Shown here in pieces: positions 1 through 9,278 of a stretch of DNA of 64,000 nt (position 1 is the stretch's first letter; each line of letters begins with the position of its first letter). The DNA is from Parabacteroides sp900760525 (GTDB lineage: Bacteria > Bacteroidota > Bacteroidia > Bacteroidales > Tannerellaceae), in the NCBI RefSeq assembly GCF_049860805.1, contig NZ_CP187555.1:1302001-1366000 (forward strand), given 5' to 3'. The notes under the pieces are model-generated. The model searched no databases and was not told the origin of the DNA. It worked only from the letters and a program-made list of their open reading frames with translations. Made by a program: the position numbers and the translations under genes.

Positions 1-1
1 G

Positions 2-115
2 ATGGAATATTCGGGACAGAGCGGCCTCGAATATTTCCAACGGAAACTCGGACAGGACTACGAGACCCGGCCGGATGAAAGCAACAACTTGCCGTATGAC
101 AGAAGACGTTTTTAA
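2..115 (+). CDS. C-terminal fragment of an unidentified protein
   Basis: An open frame runs in from the left edge and stops with TAA at 113-115; about 37 residues are visible, ending PYDRRRF. It is hydrophilic, with no recognisable domain, and the true start lies outside the window. It is on the same strand as the polysaccharide export genes that follow and could belong to the same locus, but that is only positional inference. The internal ATG at 2-4 is probably not a start. Confidence 0.45.
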   Translation: MEYSGQSGLEYFQRKLGQDYETRPDESNNLPYDRRRF

Positions 116-166
116 ATCATAAATCAAGGATTTAATTTTTTATCAATATTAATATTTATCAAGAAC

Positions 167-1405
167 ATGAGAACGAAAAATTTGTGGAGCGCAGCGCTGG
201 CCATAGGTCTGACTGCGACATTGAGTATGGGGTTTACGGGATGTAGTAATGATGACGAACCAACACCTGAAATCGTGACCGATAATCCTTTGGATAAAGA
301 GGTCTACTATATTGCAGGTAAGGTGACAGACGGTTCTGCTTCCTTGGAGGGAGTAGAAGTCAGCACTTCCGGCAAGTCGGCTACGACTGCTGCCGACGGG
401 ACGTATCAGTTGGCGATGGATAAGACCGGAAACTATGTCGTCACGTTTGCAAAGGACGGATATATAGCAGTGTCGGCTGCGTCGGAGATCCCTTCGGACA
501 CACCGAAGCAAGGTAGCGTGTCCTTGTCTCAGACAATGACTTCTTCGGCTACTCCGGTGACCGTATCGGCCGACAAGGAGACGATCGTATCTGACAAACG
601 TTCGGAAACGACCGTATTGGCCATCCCGGCAGGTGCGGTAAAGGAAGATACCGAAGTGACGGTGACCGAATACCAGAAAGGTGCGACAACCAATGCAGTC
701 CAAGCCAGTCTTTCGACAATCAACTGTACGCCTGACGGCCTGAAGTTTGAAAAGGGCGTGGAGGTGATGGTTAAGAATGCAACCAGCAACGTGATCAGCT
801 TTGCCGATGTAAAGCATTTCGTTGAAGAAGGAAATGCCTGGAAAGAAGTGGGGAATGCCAGTTTCGATGCAGAACGGAATGCGTATGCTTGTATCCTGGA
901 TGGTTTTTCGAACCACTCTTTTGGTCCGGCCTGTTCGATGTCTGATGGCGGCAGTTCGACGGAAAACCTGTCTGTCGTCACCATCGATAACTTAGGAAAG
1001 ATGGCTGCTGCCGAGCAGGAAGTGACAGGCAAGCAGAAGATCGGTTGGGAAATCCAGGGCGACTTGAAGCAACTGTTGGGCGGTACGTTCTCCGCTTTGA
1101 GCAGTTCCGATCTCGAAAGTTTAGCAAGCCAGCTGAACGCGGCTATCACGTCTACCAAAGGTTCGGCTGCCGGTGTCGAGGAAATTCCTTTCTCCTTAGG
1201 TACGGCCAAAGTGGACGGCGACCAGAAGGTGACGATCGATATGAAGGCTAAGAAAAAACTCTCTTCTTTCTCGGTCAATTTCAACTACCAGGGCCGTACC
1301 GTTCCCTTCAGTGTGGAGATCGCAACGTATGCAGGTGTAAGCACGACGATCACGAAGGAAGGCGGAGCAAGCCATCCTGCACACGGTGGAGGCGTTGTCC
1401 AATAA
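167..1405 (+). CDS. Lipoprotein with carboxypeptidase-regulatory-like domain
   Basis: 412-residue predicted lipoprotein. A signal peptide ends in a lipobox with Cys at residue 26, followed by SNDDEP, an acidic stretch compatible with surface export of Bacteroidales lipoproteins. Residues about 49-110 look like a carboxypeptidase-regulatory (CarboxypepD_reg-like) beta-sandwich, with the typical GKVTD and ADGTYQL segments. The rest is beta-rich and not recognised. It lies 35 bases ahead of the polysaccharide export genes on the same strand, so it may be co-transcribed. A structural or adhesive role at the cell surface is plausible, but function is unknown. Confidence 0.8.
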   Translation: MRTKNLWSAALAIGLTATLSMGFTGCSNDDEPTPEIVTDNPLDKEVYYIAGKVTDGSASLEGVEVSTSGKSATTAADGTYQLAMDKTGNYVVTFAKDGYIAVSAASEIPSDTPKQGSVSLSQTMTSSATPVTVSADKETIVSDKRSETTVLAIPAGAVKEDTEVTVTEYQKGATTNAVQASLSTINCTPDGLKFEKGVEVMVKNATSNVISFADVKHFVEEGNAWKEVGNASFDAERNAYACILDGFSNHSFGPACSMSDGGSSTENLSVVTIDNLGKMAAAEQEVTGKQKIGWEIQGDLKQLLGGTFSALSSSDLESLASQLNAAITSTKGSAAGVEEIPFSLGTAKVDGDQKVTIDMKAKKKLSSFSVNFNYQGRTVPFSVEIATYAGVSTTITKEGGASHPAHGGGVVQ

Positions 1406-1440
1406 GTTATAATTGTTTATTTAAATAGAAGAAAAGAAGA

Positions 1441-2226
1441 GTGAAAATCTGGAATTATATGTTGATGTGCGTGGTGGTACTCTGTACCTCATGCGCATCT
1501 TCCAAGAAAGTGGTTTACTTTCAGGATGTCGTCCCGCTGAAGCAGCAGGTGATCGAGCAAAAATACGAAGTGTATATCCATAACGACGATTTGCTGGCGA
1601 TCATGGTGAACAGCAAGAACCCGGAACTGGCGTTGCCGTTCAATATGCCGATGGTGACCTACCAGCTGGGTAGCGAAAGCGGAGGACAGCAGCGTGTGCT
1701 GGGTTATTTAGTGGATATTAACGGAGACATCGATTTTCCGATCTTGGGTAAATTGCATGTGGCGGGGATGACGCGTTTGCAGTTGACGGATCTGATCAAA
1801 CAACGTCTGATAGAGGAGGATCTGATCAAGGACCCGATCGTGACGGTACAGTTCCTGAACTACAAGGTGGCGGTGATGGGTGAAGTGAATCGTCCGGGAT
1901 CGTTCAATATCTCCGGCGACCGTATCACCTTGCTGGAAGCCTTGAGTATGGCGGGCGACTTGACGATCTACGGGCGACGCGACCGGGTAGCCGTGATCCG
2001 CGAGAAAGACGGGAAGCGGACGATCCTGATGCACGATCTTCGCTCATCCGATATCTTCAACTCTCCCTGCTATTATCTGCAGCAGAACGATATCGTGTAT
2101 GTCGAACCGAACAAGGCGAAAGCGGGACAGAGCGAGATCAACCAGAACAAGTCGGTGGGAGTGTGGTTGTCCGCTGCTTCGATCTTAGTTTCCATCGCGT
2201 CTCTGATTGTGACATTAACAAAGTAA
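1441..2226 (+). CDS. Polysaccharide export outer membrane lipoprotein (Wza-like)
   Basis: 261 residues, with a GTG start chosen because it gives a complete signal peptide; the lipobox is VLCTSC with Cys at residue 18. The Poly_export domain spans about residues 40-130, a SLBB-type domain about 145-205, and a hydrophobic helix closes the protein (about 238-258). Family role: outer-membrane channel component through which capsular or exopolysaccharide is exported, working with the inner-membrane Wzc partner. The gene for that partner starts 12 bases downstream, which supports the call. The protein is shorter than E. coli Wza, as is usual for Bacteroidales homologues. Confidence 0.9.
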   Translation: MKIWNYMLMCVVVLCTSCASSKKVVYFQDVVPLKQQVIEQKYEVYIHNDDLLAIMVNSKNPELALPFNMPMVTYQLGSESGGQQRVLGYLVDINGDIDFPILGKLHVAGMTRLQLTDLIKQRLIEEDLIKDPIVTVQFLNYKVAVMGEVNRPGSFNISGDRITLLEALSMAGDLTIYGRRDRVAVIREKDGKRTILMHDLRSSDIFNSPCYYLQQNDIVYVEPNKAKAGQSEINQNKSVGVWLSAASILVSIASLIVTLTK

Positions 2227-2238
2227 AAAAGAGAAACT

Positions 2239-4602
2239 ATGAACACAGAACAAGAAACGGACACCCGCGTGGAAGAGAGCGAATTGAACCTGGGGGACAT
2301 CCTGCAAACGGTGTTGGCTAACTGGTATTGGTTTGTTCTGTCTGTCGTGGTATGTGCCGGAGCGGCATTCGTCTATTTGAAATGGACGCCTAAGGTATAT
2401 ACCCGGACTGCTTCGGTCTTGATCAAGGACGATGCGAAAGGAGGGGCGATGAGCGAGTCGGCTGCTTTCGAGGATCTGGGTATTTTCGGCACGAAGCGGA
2501 ATGTGGATAATGAAGTGCTGGTCTTCAAATCCAGACGGTTGATGACCGAAGTGGCGCGTAACCTGCATTTAGATGTAAGCTACACGGTGAAAGACGGGCT
2601 TCGGACGGTGGAGCTGTACACGCAGTCCCCCGTACTGCTCTCTTTCCCGGATGCGGAAGAGGCACAGGCCTTTTCGTTGCAGGCGGTTCCTGTTTCCGGG
2701 AAGGAAGTGGTGTTGTCCGGTTTCACCCTCGGCGGACAGGAGGTTTCGGACAACGAGCCGATGAAGGTGGCGCTGAACGATACGGTCACGACGCCTGTCG
2801 GAAGAGTGGTGGTGGTCCCGTCGCTTTATTACGGCGACAAGTATTTCAATACGACCGTGCAGGTGACGAAATCGCCGTTGCAGGATGTGGCGCTTCGCTT
2901 CCAGAGCGGCTTGCAGGCTACTTTGGCGAGCAAGACGGCTACGATCATCAACCTGACGCTCCAGGATGTTTCCATCCCGCGTGCGGAGGATGTGATCAAC
3001 ACGCTGATCTCCGTCTACAATACTGACGCGATTAACGACAAGAATCAGATCGTGATGAACACTTCCAACTTTATCAACGACCGTCTGATCGTCATCGAGA
3101 AGGAATTGGGGGATGTGGATTCGGATATCGAGTCGTACAAACGGGAACACCAACTGACGGACATCTCGTCCGAGACGGGCATGTACCTGCAGACGTCCAG
3201 CCAGTATCGCCAGGAGGGATTGAGCTTGGAGAACCAGTTGAGCTTGGCTAAATATATCAAGAACTACCTGACGGACCCCGGCAAGAACTCGGACCTGATC
3301 CCGGCGAACACGGGCATATCGGATGTGAACATCGAGTCGCAGATCGGGGAGTTCAACGAGATGTTACTGAAACGCGACAAGCTGATCAGCAACAGCAGTA
3401 GTAAGAACCCGGTGGTGCAGGACCTGAACAATTCGTTGATCGCGATGAAACAGACCATCATCCGTTCGGTGGATAACCTGATCGTCGGCCTGAACATCAA
3501 GATCAAGAATATCCGGGCGCAGGAGGAACAGACGAGCCGCCGCATCTCGGCCGTGCCGACCCAGCAGAAGGAGGTTCTTTCGGTGGAACGCCGACAGAAG
3601 ATCAAGGAAGAGCTGTATCTCTACCTGTTGAACAAGCGCGAGGAGAACGAGCTGACGCAGCGGATGACGGAAAGCAACGCCCGTATCATCGACCCGGCAG
3701 CGGGAAGCAATGCACCGGTCGCTCCGAAGGCGATGATGATCTTGTTGGCTTCTGTCGTGTTAGGATGCGCGATACCGGCCGGTGTCCTGTGGCTGTTGAT
3801 GGTCAGCGATACGAAGGTACGCTCGCGGAAGGATGTGGAGGGGGTACTCTCCGTGCCGTTCTTGGGCGAGATACCGATGCGCGACAAGAAGGACAAGAAC
3901 GAAGTGGTGGTGCATGAGAACGGCCGCGACTCGGTTTCGGAGGCGTTCCGTATCGTGCGTACCAATATGGACTTCATGCGGGTGAAGGAGAAGAACATGC
4001 AGGTGGTGATGTTCACCTCGTTCAATCCTGGAGCCGGCAAGACGTTCGTGTCCATCAATCTGGCGATGAGCTTCGCCCTCACGCACAAGAAGGTCGTCTT
4101 GGTCGACCTCGATATACGTAAGGGTACCCTTAGCTCCCATGTCCAGGTATCGGACATGGGTGTGACCAATTACCTTTCCGGTCGTATCGATAACATCGAC
4201 GAGATCATCCGGAAAGGGGAGCTGTACGACAAGCTGGATATCATCCATGCCGGTCCCGTTCCGCCCAACCCGGCCGAACTCTTGTTGAGCGACCGGTTGG
4301 AGGCTTTGATCGCCGAGCTGCGTGGGCGGTATGATTATATTATCTTAGACAACGTCCCGGCGGGAGTGGTTGCCGATGCAGTGATTGTCAACCGGGTGGC
4401 CGACCTGACGATCTATGTCGTCCGTGCGGGCAAGATGGACCGCCGTGTCCTTCCCGAAGTGGAGAAGCTCTACCGGGAAGGCAAATTGCGTAACATGAGC
4501 TTGATCCTGAACGGGACGGTCTACAAACATGGCGCGTATGGCTACCATTACGGGTATGGCTACGGTTACGGATATGGTTACGAACAACGTAAAAATAAGT
4601 AA
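2239..4602 (+). CDS. Polysaccharide co-polymerase / BY-family tyrosine kinase (Wzc-like)
   Basis: 787 residues. An N-terminal Wzz domain starts with a membrane helix at about 30-50 and is followed by a long periplasmic coiled-coil region. A second membrane helix at about 497-520 leads to a cytoplasmic kinase domain with Walker A (FNPGAGKT, residues 595-602), Walker A' (VVLVDLDIR) and Walker B (YDYIILDN). The C-terminus is a tyrosine cluster of repeated GY, the usual autophosphorylation tail of bacterial tyrosine kinases. It controls chain length and export of polysaccharide together with the preceding Wza-like lipoprotein and the following phosphatase. The three genes form a tight operon. Confidence 0.93.
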   Translation: MNTEQETDTRVEESELNLGDILQTVLANWYWFVLSVVVCAGAAFVYLKWTPKVYTRTASVLIKDDAKGGAMSESAAFEDLGIFGTKRNVDNEVLVFKSRRLMTEVARNLHLDVSYTVKDGLRTVELYTQSPVLLSFPDAEEAQAFSLQAVPVSGKEVVLSGFTLGGQEVSDNEPMKVALNDTVTTPVGRVVVVPSLYYGDKYFNTTVQVTKSPLQDVALRFQSGLQATLASKTATIINLTLQDVSIPRAEDVINTLISVYNTDAINDKNQIVMNTSNFINDRLIVIEKELGDVDSDIESYKREHQLTDISSETGMYLQTSSQYRQEGLSLENQLSLAKYIKNYLTDPGKNSDLIPANTGISDVNIESQIGEFNEMLLKRDKLISNSSSKNPVVQDLNNSLIAMKQTIIRSVDNLIVGLNIKIKNIRAQEEQTSRRISAVPTQQKEVLSVERRQKIKEELYLYLLNKREENELTQRMTESNARIIDPAAGSNAPVAPKAMMILLASVVLGCAIPAGVLWLLMVSDTKVRSRKDVEGVLSVPFLGEIPMRDKKDKNEVVVHENGRDSVSEAFRIVRTNMDFMRVKEKNMQVVMFTSFNPGAGKTFVSINLAMSFALTHKKVVLVDLDIRKGTLSSHVQVSDMGVTNYLSGRIDNIDEIIRKGELYDKLDIIHAGPVPPNPAELLLSDRLEALIAELRGRYDYIILDNVPAGVVADAVIVNRVADLTIYVVRAGKMDRRVLPEVEKLYREGKLRNMSLILNGTVYKHGAYGYHYGYGYGYGYGYEQRKNK

Positions 4603-4607
4603 AAAAG

Positions 4608-5330
4608 ATGTTTTCCCTACTTTTTCCGAAGAAGAACGCGGTTCACACCGATTTATTGAGAGGGACGGCAGATGTGCATTCACATCTGCTGCCCGGTGTG
4701 GACGACGGTGTGCAGAGCGTCAACGATATGTGGGCGGCTCTGAAATCGATGCAGGAGGCAGGTGTGGAACGTGTTTTCCTGACTCCTCATGTGATGGCGG
4801 ACCTGCCCGACAACCGGCGCAGTTTTCTGCAGGACCATTTTGCTTGCATGAAAAAACTTGTCCCGGAAGGGGTCGAGTTGAGGTTGGCGGCTGAGTATAT
4901 GCTGGATGCCGGCTTCCGTTTGCAGATGGCGGACGGGTTGTTGACGTATGCGGATAGGCAGGTCTTAGTCGAGACTTCCTATCTCTCGCCGCCTCCCGAC
5001 TACCTGAACTTGCTTTACGAGCTGAGGCTGGAGGGCTACACGCCTGTCCTGGCTCATCTGGAGCGGTATATGTATATGACGAAGGAGGATTATTTCCGGC
5101 TGAAGGACAAAGGCTACAAGTTCCAGCTGAATCTGTTTTCCCTTGCCGGCGTGTATGGCGCCCGTCCTGCCAAATATGCCGCATACCTGATGAAGGAGGG
5201 TTTCTACGACTACGCCGGTTCCGACCTGCATCATCCCGACGACTACAAAAGAAACCTCGCACGGCTGAAACTATCGGGCAAAATGTTCGACAGTCTCAGG
5301 AAGGTGTTGGAGAATAACAAGAGGCTATAG
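4608..5330 (+). CDS. PHP-type tyrosine-protein phosphatase (CpsB/CapC family)
   Basis: 240 residues, starting 5 bases after the kinase gene. The PHP-fold metal-binding motif DVHSHLLPGVDDG lies near the N-terminus, with further histidine motifs HLERY in the middle and SDLHHP near the C-terminus. Family members (CpsB, YwqE, CapC) are manganese-dependent phosphatases that remove phosphate from the tyrosine cluster of the partner kinase and so cycle polysaccharide polymerisation. Its position directly after a Wzc-like kinase with a tyrosine-rich tail makes the assignment strong. Confidence 0.9.
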   Translation: MFSLLFPKKNAVHTDLLRGTADVHSHLLPGVDDGVQSVNDMWAALKSMQEAGVERVFLTPHVMADLPDNRRSFLQDHFACMKKLVPEGVELRLAAEYMLDAGFRLQMADGLLTYADRQVLVETSYLSPPPDYLNLLYELRLEGYTPVLAHLERYMYMTKEDYFRLKDKGYKFQLNLFSLAGVYGARPAKYAAYLMKEGFYDYAGSDLHHPDDYKRNLARLKLSGKMFDSLRKVLENNKRL

Positions 5331-5394
5331 TTTTTATTTATCGTTCCATAGATAAAACTGATGGACTTTCTACATACCACTTGATTATTCTGCC

Positions 5395-5402
5395 TATCTT
5401 TG
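5395..5402 (+). promoter_or_regulatory. -7 promoter box TATCTTTG
   Basis: Matches the Bacteroidales -7 consensus TAnnTTTG, 31 bases ahead of the peroxidase start. No well-spaced -33 TTTG is evident. Confidence 0.55.
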
Positions 5403-5432
5403 CATTTAACAAATCTAAATAAACCAATAATT

Positions 5433-6812
5433 ATGCTTAACACTATTCTTTGTAAGAGGACGGCATTACCTTTAGGGCTGCTTTCATTGGCTCTGGTTCT
5501 GCCATCGTGTGGTTCTTCCGAATACAAGAAGTATGCGGATAACCAGGCAAAACAGGTTGCTTCCATCCTTCGTGAGAACGGATGTATGCAATGTCATTCG
5601 GCTACGGCGGCGCTTCCTTTCTACGGTAATCTTCCCCTGATCGGCCCGACTGTGAAGGCGGATATGCAGGAAGGTACACGCTATTTAGACCTGACGGCAA
5701 TGCTGGAGGCACTCGACAATGGCAAACTCGTTTCCGAGGCCGATCTGGCCAAGGTGGAAGATGCCGCTCTCTCCGGTTCCATGCCTCCCGCCAAATATTC
5801 GCATATGCCGATGCACTGGGGTACGACCCTCGATAGCGACGAAAAGGCTGTCTTGCTTTCCTGGGCGAAGGAGGTCCGTAAGAAAAACTATTCGACACCT
5901 ACCGTCGCCGAAGAATTCGCCAACGAGCCTGTACAACCGTTGATGGCCTCCATCCCGACTGATCCGGCAAAGGTGGCTTTAGGCTTCGATCTTTATCACG
6001 ACACCCGTCTTTCCGGCGATAACACGATCTCGTGTGCTACCTGCCACGGGTTGGCTACTGCCGGTGTGGACCGTAAACAATATTCCGAAGGTATAGACGG
6101 ACAGTTCGGTGGTGTGAATGCCCCGACCGTGTATAATTCGGCTTTGAATATCCTCCAGTTCTGGGACGGCCGTGCTGCCGACCTGAAGGAACAGGCTGCC
6201 GGGCCTCCTTTGAACCCGGTTGAAATGGGAAGCCTTTCGTTCGACGATATTTCAGCCAAGCTGGCGGAAGACAAAGAATTGAGCAAGCGTTTCCTCGAAG
6301 TTTATCCGGAAGGGTTCAACCAGTCTACAATCACCGACGCTATCGCCGAGTTTGAAAAGACGTTGCTCACGCCGAGCCGTTTCGACAAGTACCTGATGGG
6401 CGACAAGACAGCCCTGACTGCCGAAGAAGTTGCCGGCTACGAATTATTTAAGGAAAATAAATGCGCTACCTGCCATACGGGTGTGAACATCGGCGGACAG
6501 TCCTTCGAATATATGGGGATCAAGGATAACTATTTCGATTATCGCGGCACGGGGCTGACGGACGGTGACAACGGACGTTATTCCGTTACGAAGAACGAGC
6601 AGGACCGCCATCGTTTCAAGACTCCGACCCTGCGTAACGTGATGCTTACCACGCCGTATATGCACGACGGTTCGATCGCGACGGTCGAAGATGCTATCCG
6701 CATCATGCACCAGTTCCAAATCGGTAAGGACATTTCGGACGCGGATACCAAGAGTATCGTAGCGTTTCTGAACACGCTCACCGGAGAATATAAAGGTGAG
6801 CTGCTACAATAA
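5433..6812 (+). CDS. Cytochrome c peroxidase family lipoprotein with three haem motifs
   Basis: 459 residues from ATG 5433; an in-frame TTG at 5400 is rejected because it overlaps the promoter box. The lipobox LVLPSC has Cys at residue 26. Three CxxCH haem c motifs are present: CMQCH (residue 51) in an N-terminal Haem_bd-like domain, and CATCH at residues 201 and 344 in a diheme peroxidase (CCP/MauG) module. The family reduces hydrogen peroxide with electrons from small c-type cytochromes, or carries out related oxidations, in the periplasm. It is paralogous to the peroxidase at 25.1 kb but has an extra haem domain. Confidence 0.88.
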   Translation: MLNTILCKRTALPLGLLSLALVLPSCGSSEYKKYADNQAKQVASILRENGCMQCHSATAALPFYGNLPLIGPTVKADMQEGTRYLDLTAMLEALDNGKLVSEADLAKVEDAALSGSMPPAKYSHMPMHWGTTLDSDEKAVLLSWAKEVRKKNYSTPTVAEEFANEPVQPLMASIPTDPAKVALGFDLYHDTRLSGDNTISCATCHGLATAGVDRKQYSEGIDGQFGGVNAPTVYNSALNILQFWDGRAADLKEQAAGPPLNPVEMGSLSFDDISAKLAEDKELSKRFLEVYPEGFNQSTITDAIAEFEKTLLTPSRFDKYLMGDKTALTAEEVAGYELFKENKCATCHTGVNIGGQSFEYMGIKDNYFDYRGTGLTDGDNGRYSVTKNEQDRHRFKTPTLRNVMLTTPYMHDGSIATVEDAIRIMHQFQIGKDISDADTKSIVAFLNTLTGEYKGELLQ

Positions 6813-6855
6813 AATCGAGAGCTTTACGTTATTGTAAAGTAAAACGATAACGTGT

Positions 6856-7317
6856 ATGCCCTTCCGTCTGGTACATATCCTCCTCCTCCTGGCCGCTTTT
6901 GCGGGCACAGGGGAAGTGTGGAGCCAGGAGGAAGGGCTTGCTTCTTATTACCACAACCGTTTCCACGGGCGTAAGGCTGCCAGTGGCTGGGTCCATGATG
7001 CGGACGAGCTGGTCGCGGCTCACCGAACCTATCCCTTCGGCACTTTCCTCCGTGTCACCAACCTGGCCAATATGAAGCGGGTGATCGTCTGTGTCACCGA
7101 CCGCGGGCCTTTCCGTAAGGGCCGTATCATCGATGTCTCTGTCGGTGCGGCAGAACTTTTAGGCTTTAAGAAAAAAGGTCTTGCCCGTGTCCGCATCGAG
7201 GTTGTTCCCGGCAAAATGGATCTTAGCATGCTCGACCTTCTCTATCCCCAAATCCCTTTTTTAGAAGTAGACCATCTTCGGGTGAGGCCGCCTTACAGGA
7301 TCGATATGAACAAATGA
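6856..7317 (+). CDS. RlpA-like septal ring lytic transglycosylase
   Basis: 153 residues. A signal peptide (about 1-23, ending VWSQ) is followed by a double-psi beta-barrel domain with the RlpA-type segments GLASYYHNRFHGRKAASG and VTDRGPFRKGRIIDVS. RlpA proteins act on peptidoglycan lacking stem peptides. The C-terminal SPOR domain of E. coli RlpA is absent and the protein is short, as in many Bacteroidales homologues. It lies between the peroxidase and a two-component system on the same strand. Function is by family only. Confidence 0.8.
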   Translation: MPFRLVHILLLLAAFAGTGEVWSQEEGLASYYHNRFHGRKAASGWVHDADELVAAHRTYPFGTFLRVTNLANMKRVIVCVTDRGPFRKGRIIDVSVGAAELLGFKKKGLARVRIEVVPGKMDLSMLDLLYPQIPFLEVDHLRVRPPYRIDMNK

Positions 7318-7322
7318 TTTCC

Positions 7323-7330
7323 TATATTTG
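7323..7330 (+). promoter_or_regulatory. -7 promoter box TATATTTG
   Basis: Perfect TAnnTTTG match, 24 bases ahead of the response regulator start and just after the RlpA-like gene stop. It probably drives the two-component operon. Confidence 0.5.
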
Positions 7331-7354
7331 TAGCCCCATACACAAAAATATGCA

Positions 7355-8032
7355 ATGGCAAAGATTTTATTAGTAGAAGATGAAATAAACATCGCCTCCT
7401 TTATCGAGCGGGGTTTGCAGGAGTTCGGGCATGAAGTCCGTGTGGCCAATGACGGGCAAGCCGGCTGGGAGTTGGTTCAGCGGGAGGATTTCCAATTGTT
7501 GATACTCGACATCATCATGCCGAAGATGAACGGCCTGCAACTCTGTAAGCAATATCGGCAGGCGCATGGTTACCAGTCGCCCGTTATCATGCTGACCGCT
7601 TTAGGGACGACTGATGATATCGTGAACGGCTTGGATGCCGGTGCCGACGACTATTTAGTGAAACCTTTCAGCTTCCAGGAACTGGAAGCCCGTATCAAAG
7701 CCCTTTTGCGGCGTACGGGGGCGGAGCCTGCCGTACCGGTCCTGAGTTGTGGCGACCTGACGCTCGATCCGTCCAGCCACCGGGCGATCCGTGGCAAGGT
7801 GGTGATCGACCTGACTGTGAAGGAATACCGTTTGCTCGAATATCTGATCCGGAACCAGGGGGTGGCACAGAGTCGCCTGACCTTGCTGAAAAATGTCTGG
7901 GATAAGAATTTCGATACGAATACGAATGTGGTGGATGTCTATGTCAATTACCTGCGCAGTAAGATCGATAAGGATTTCGACCACAAACTGATCCGCACCG
8001 TAGTAGGAGTGGGCTATATGATGGAAGCATGA
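7355..8032 (+). CDS. OmpR/PhoB-family response regulator
   Basis: 225 residues. The N-terminal receiver domain has phospho-acceptor Asp52 in LDIIMPKMNG, an acidic pair at the N-terminus (EDE) and the conserved Lys in VKPFSF. The C-terminal winged-helix DNA-binding domain spans about 130-225. It overlaps the downstream kinase gene by 4 bases (ATGA), so the two are translationally coupled and form a cognate pair. Target genes and signal are unknown. Confidence 0.93.
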   Translation: MAKILLVEDEINIASFIERGLQEFGHEVRVANDGQAGWELVQREDFQLLILDIIMPKMNGLQLCKQYRQAHGYQSPVIMLTALGTTDDIVNGLDAGADDYLVKPFSFQELEARIKALLRRTGAEPAVPVLSCGDLTLDPSSHRAIRGKVVIDLTVKEYRLLEYLIRNQGVAQSRLTLLKNVWDKNFDTNTNVVDVYVNYLRSKIDKDFDHKLIRTVVGVGYMMEA

Positions 8033-8943
8033 AGACCGGAAATAAGATAGCGCTTTTCTATACAGCTATCACGATCAGTATTATAACGGTGGTGACAGGC
8101 GTTTTCTATTTCGTGGCGACCAACTATATCAGCCGCCTCTATTATTCCTATCTGACGGAGAAAGCCGCCTCGGCAGCTGAACTCTTATATCAGTACGGCG
8201 AGGATATCCAGCAGCGGATCGGCTGGTTGCTGTTAGGGATGCTGCTGATCAGTGCCGTATTGGTCTATTTCGTCGGCCGTCTGTATGCAACCCGTATGGT
8301 CGACCGTATCGATGCGGCTTACCAGAGTGAGAAGTCTTTCATCAGTAATGCCTCCCATGAGTTGAATAACCCGCTCACGGCTATCCAGGGGGAATGCGAG
8401 ATCAGCTTGTTGAAGGAACGTACGCCGGCCGAATACCAGGCTGCTTTGGGACGTATCGCCTCTGAAACGAAACGCATCATCCAACTGATGAAGAACCTGC
8501 TCTTTCTCTCTCACGGGGATAAGGAAATTTTGAAGAATGCACGTGAAACGGTTTTATTGGCCGACTTCCTGATGCAGTTCGTGGGTAATCGTGTTCGCTT
8601 CACAACCGATCATTTCGCTTTTGTCATCGAGGCGAATCCGCATCTGCTAAAGATTGCTATCGGCAACATCTTGAATAACGCTTGTAAATATTCGGGGGAA
8701 GCGCCTGTCGAGATGCGCCTGAAAGGTTCTGTACTGACAATTACGGATACGGGTATCGGCATTCCGGAAGAAGAGATCGCCCGTGTGTATCAGCCTTTCT
8801 ATCGTGCTTCCAATACGAGGGAGTTCGCCGGGCATGGTATCGGACTCAGTCTTTCCATGCGTATCCTGAGAAGTTACGGGGCGGAAATCACGATTACGTC
8901 CGAGGTCGGGAAGGGGACGACGGTGGAAATCGAATTTCCGTAA
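8029..8943 (+). CDS. Sensor histidine kinase, short form
   Basis: 304 residues. Two membrane helices (about 8-30 and 64-86) enclose only about 30 periplasmic residues, so no real sensor domain is present. The H-box ASHELNNPL carries the phosphorylatable His110. The ATP-binding domain has N-box NILNNACKY, G1 DTGIGIP and G2 GHGIGLS. No clear HAMP domain is seen. The partner is the overlapping response regulator. The small periplasmic loop suggests sensing within the membrane or through a partner protein, possibly the small membrane peptide encoded just downstream (inference). Confidence 0.92.
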   Translation: MKTGNKIALFYTAITISIITVVTGVFYFVATNYISRLYYSYLTEKAASAAELLYQYGEDIQQRIGWLLLGMLLISAVLVYFVGRLYATRMVDRIDAAYQSEKSFISNASHELNNPLTAIQGECEISLLKERTPAEYQAALGRIASETKRIIQLMKNLLFLSHGDKEILKNARETVLLADFLMQFVGNRVRFTTDHFAFVIEANPHLLKIAIGNILNNACKYSGEAPVEMRLKGSVLTITDTGIGIPEEEIARVYQPFYRASNTREFAGHGIGLSLSMRILRSYGAEITITSEVGKGTTVEIEFP

Positions 8944-8969
8944 GTTTTAGACTGATTATCGGAGGTATA

Positions 8970-9029
8970 ATGACTGAAGAAATCAATAGGCGGATGTTGT
9001 ACTTATTGGGCCTTTTGCATTTGTATTAA
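8970..9029 (+). CDS. Possible 19-residue peptide behind a GGAGG box
   Basis: ATG 8970 follows GGAGG at 8961-8965 by four bases; the frame gives 19 residues (MTEEINRRMLYLLGLLHLY) and ends TAATAA. It lies just after the histidine kinase gene. A strong Shine-Dalgarno sequence is rare in this phylum, which is the main reason for listing so short a frame. It may be a leader peptide, a real micropeptide or chance. Confidence 0.3.
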   Translation: MTEEINRRMLYLLGLLHLY

Positions 9030-9072
9030 TAATCGTGATAGATGTAGTCAAGTAAAAAAGGAGGATTGAACG

Positions 9073-9201
9073 ATGGCTTTTATTATATCTTTTTGTGCAA
9101 TGTCGATAGCGGCAATATTGATACCGCTTTATTTCGTTTATCAAGATAATAAGCGTAAAGTAGCCGCAGGTAAAAAAGGACAGTCTTCAAAGGAAGGCTG
9201 A
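9073..9201 (+). CDS. Small single-pass membrane protein
   Basis: 42 residues starting at ATG 9073, behind a near-perfect AAGGAGG box (about 9058-9064). Residues 2-22 form one hydrophobic helix (MAFIISFCAMSIAAILIPLY) followed by a basic tail rich in Lys and Gly. It is too short for default gene callers. A strong terminator follows at 9238. Position directly downstream of a histidine kinase lacking a periplasmic domain suggests a possible accessory or regulatory role, but nothing in the sequence proves it. Confidence 0.6.
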   Translation: MAFIISFCAMSIAAILIPLYFVYQDNKRKVAAGKKGQSSKEG

Positions 9202-9237
9202 ACGATATACTTCATTATAAAAACTATGTATGGGCAG

Positions 9238-9278
9238 AGGTCCGGTTAAGCACTCTTTAGCCGGACCTTTCCTTTTCT
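9238..9278 (+). terminator. Intrinsic terminator after the two-component region
   Basis: A 12-base-pair stem (AGGTCCGGTTAA against TTAGCCGGACCT, one G-U pair) with a 7-base loop, followed by TTCCTTTTCT. It ends the transcript carrying the two-component genes and the small ORFs. Confidence 0.85.
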
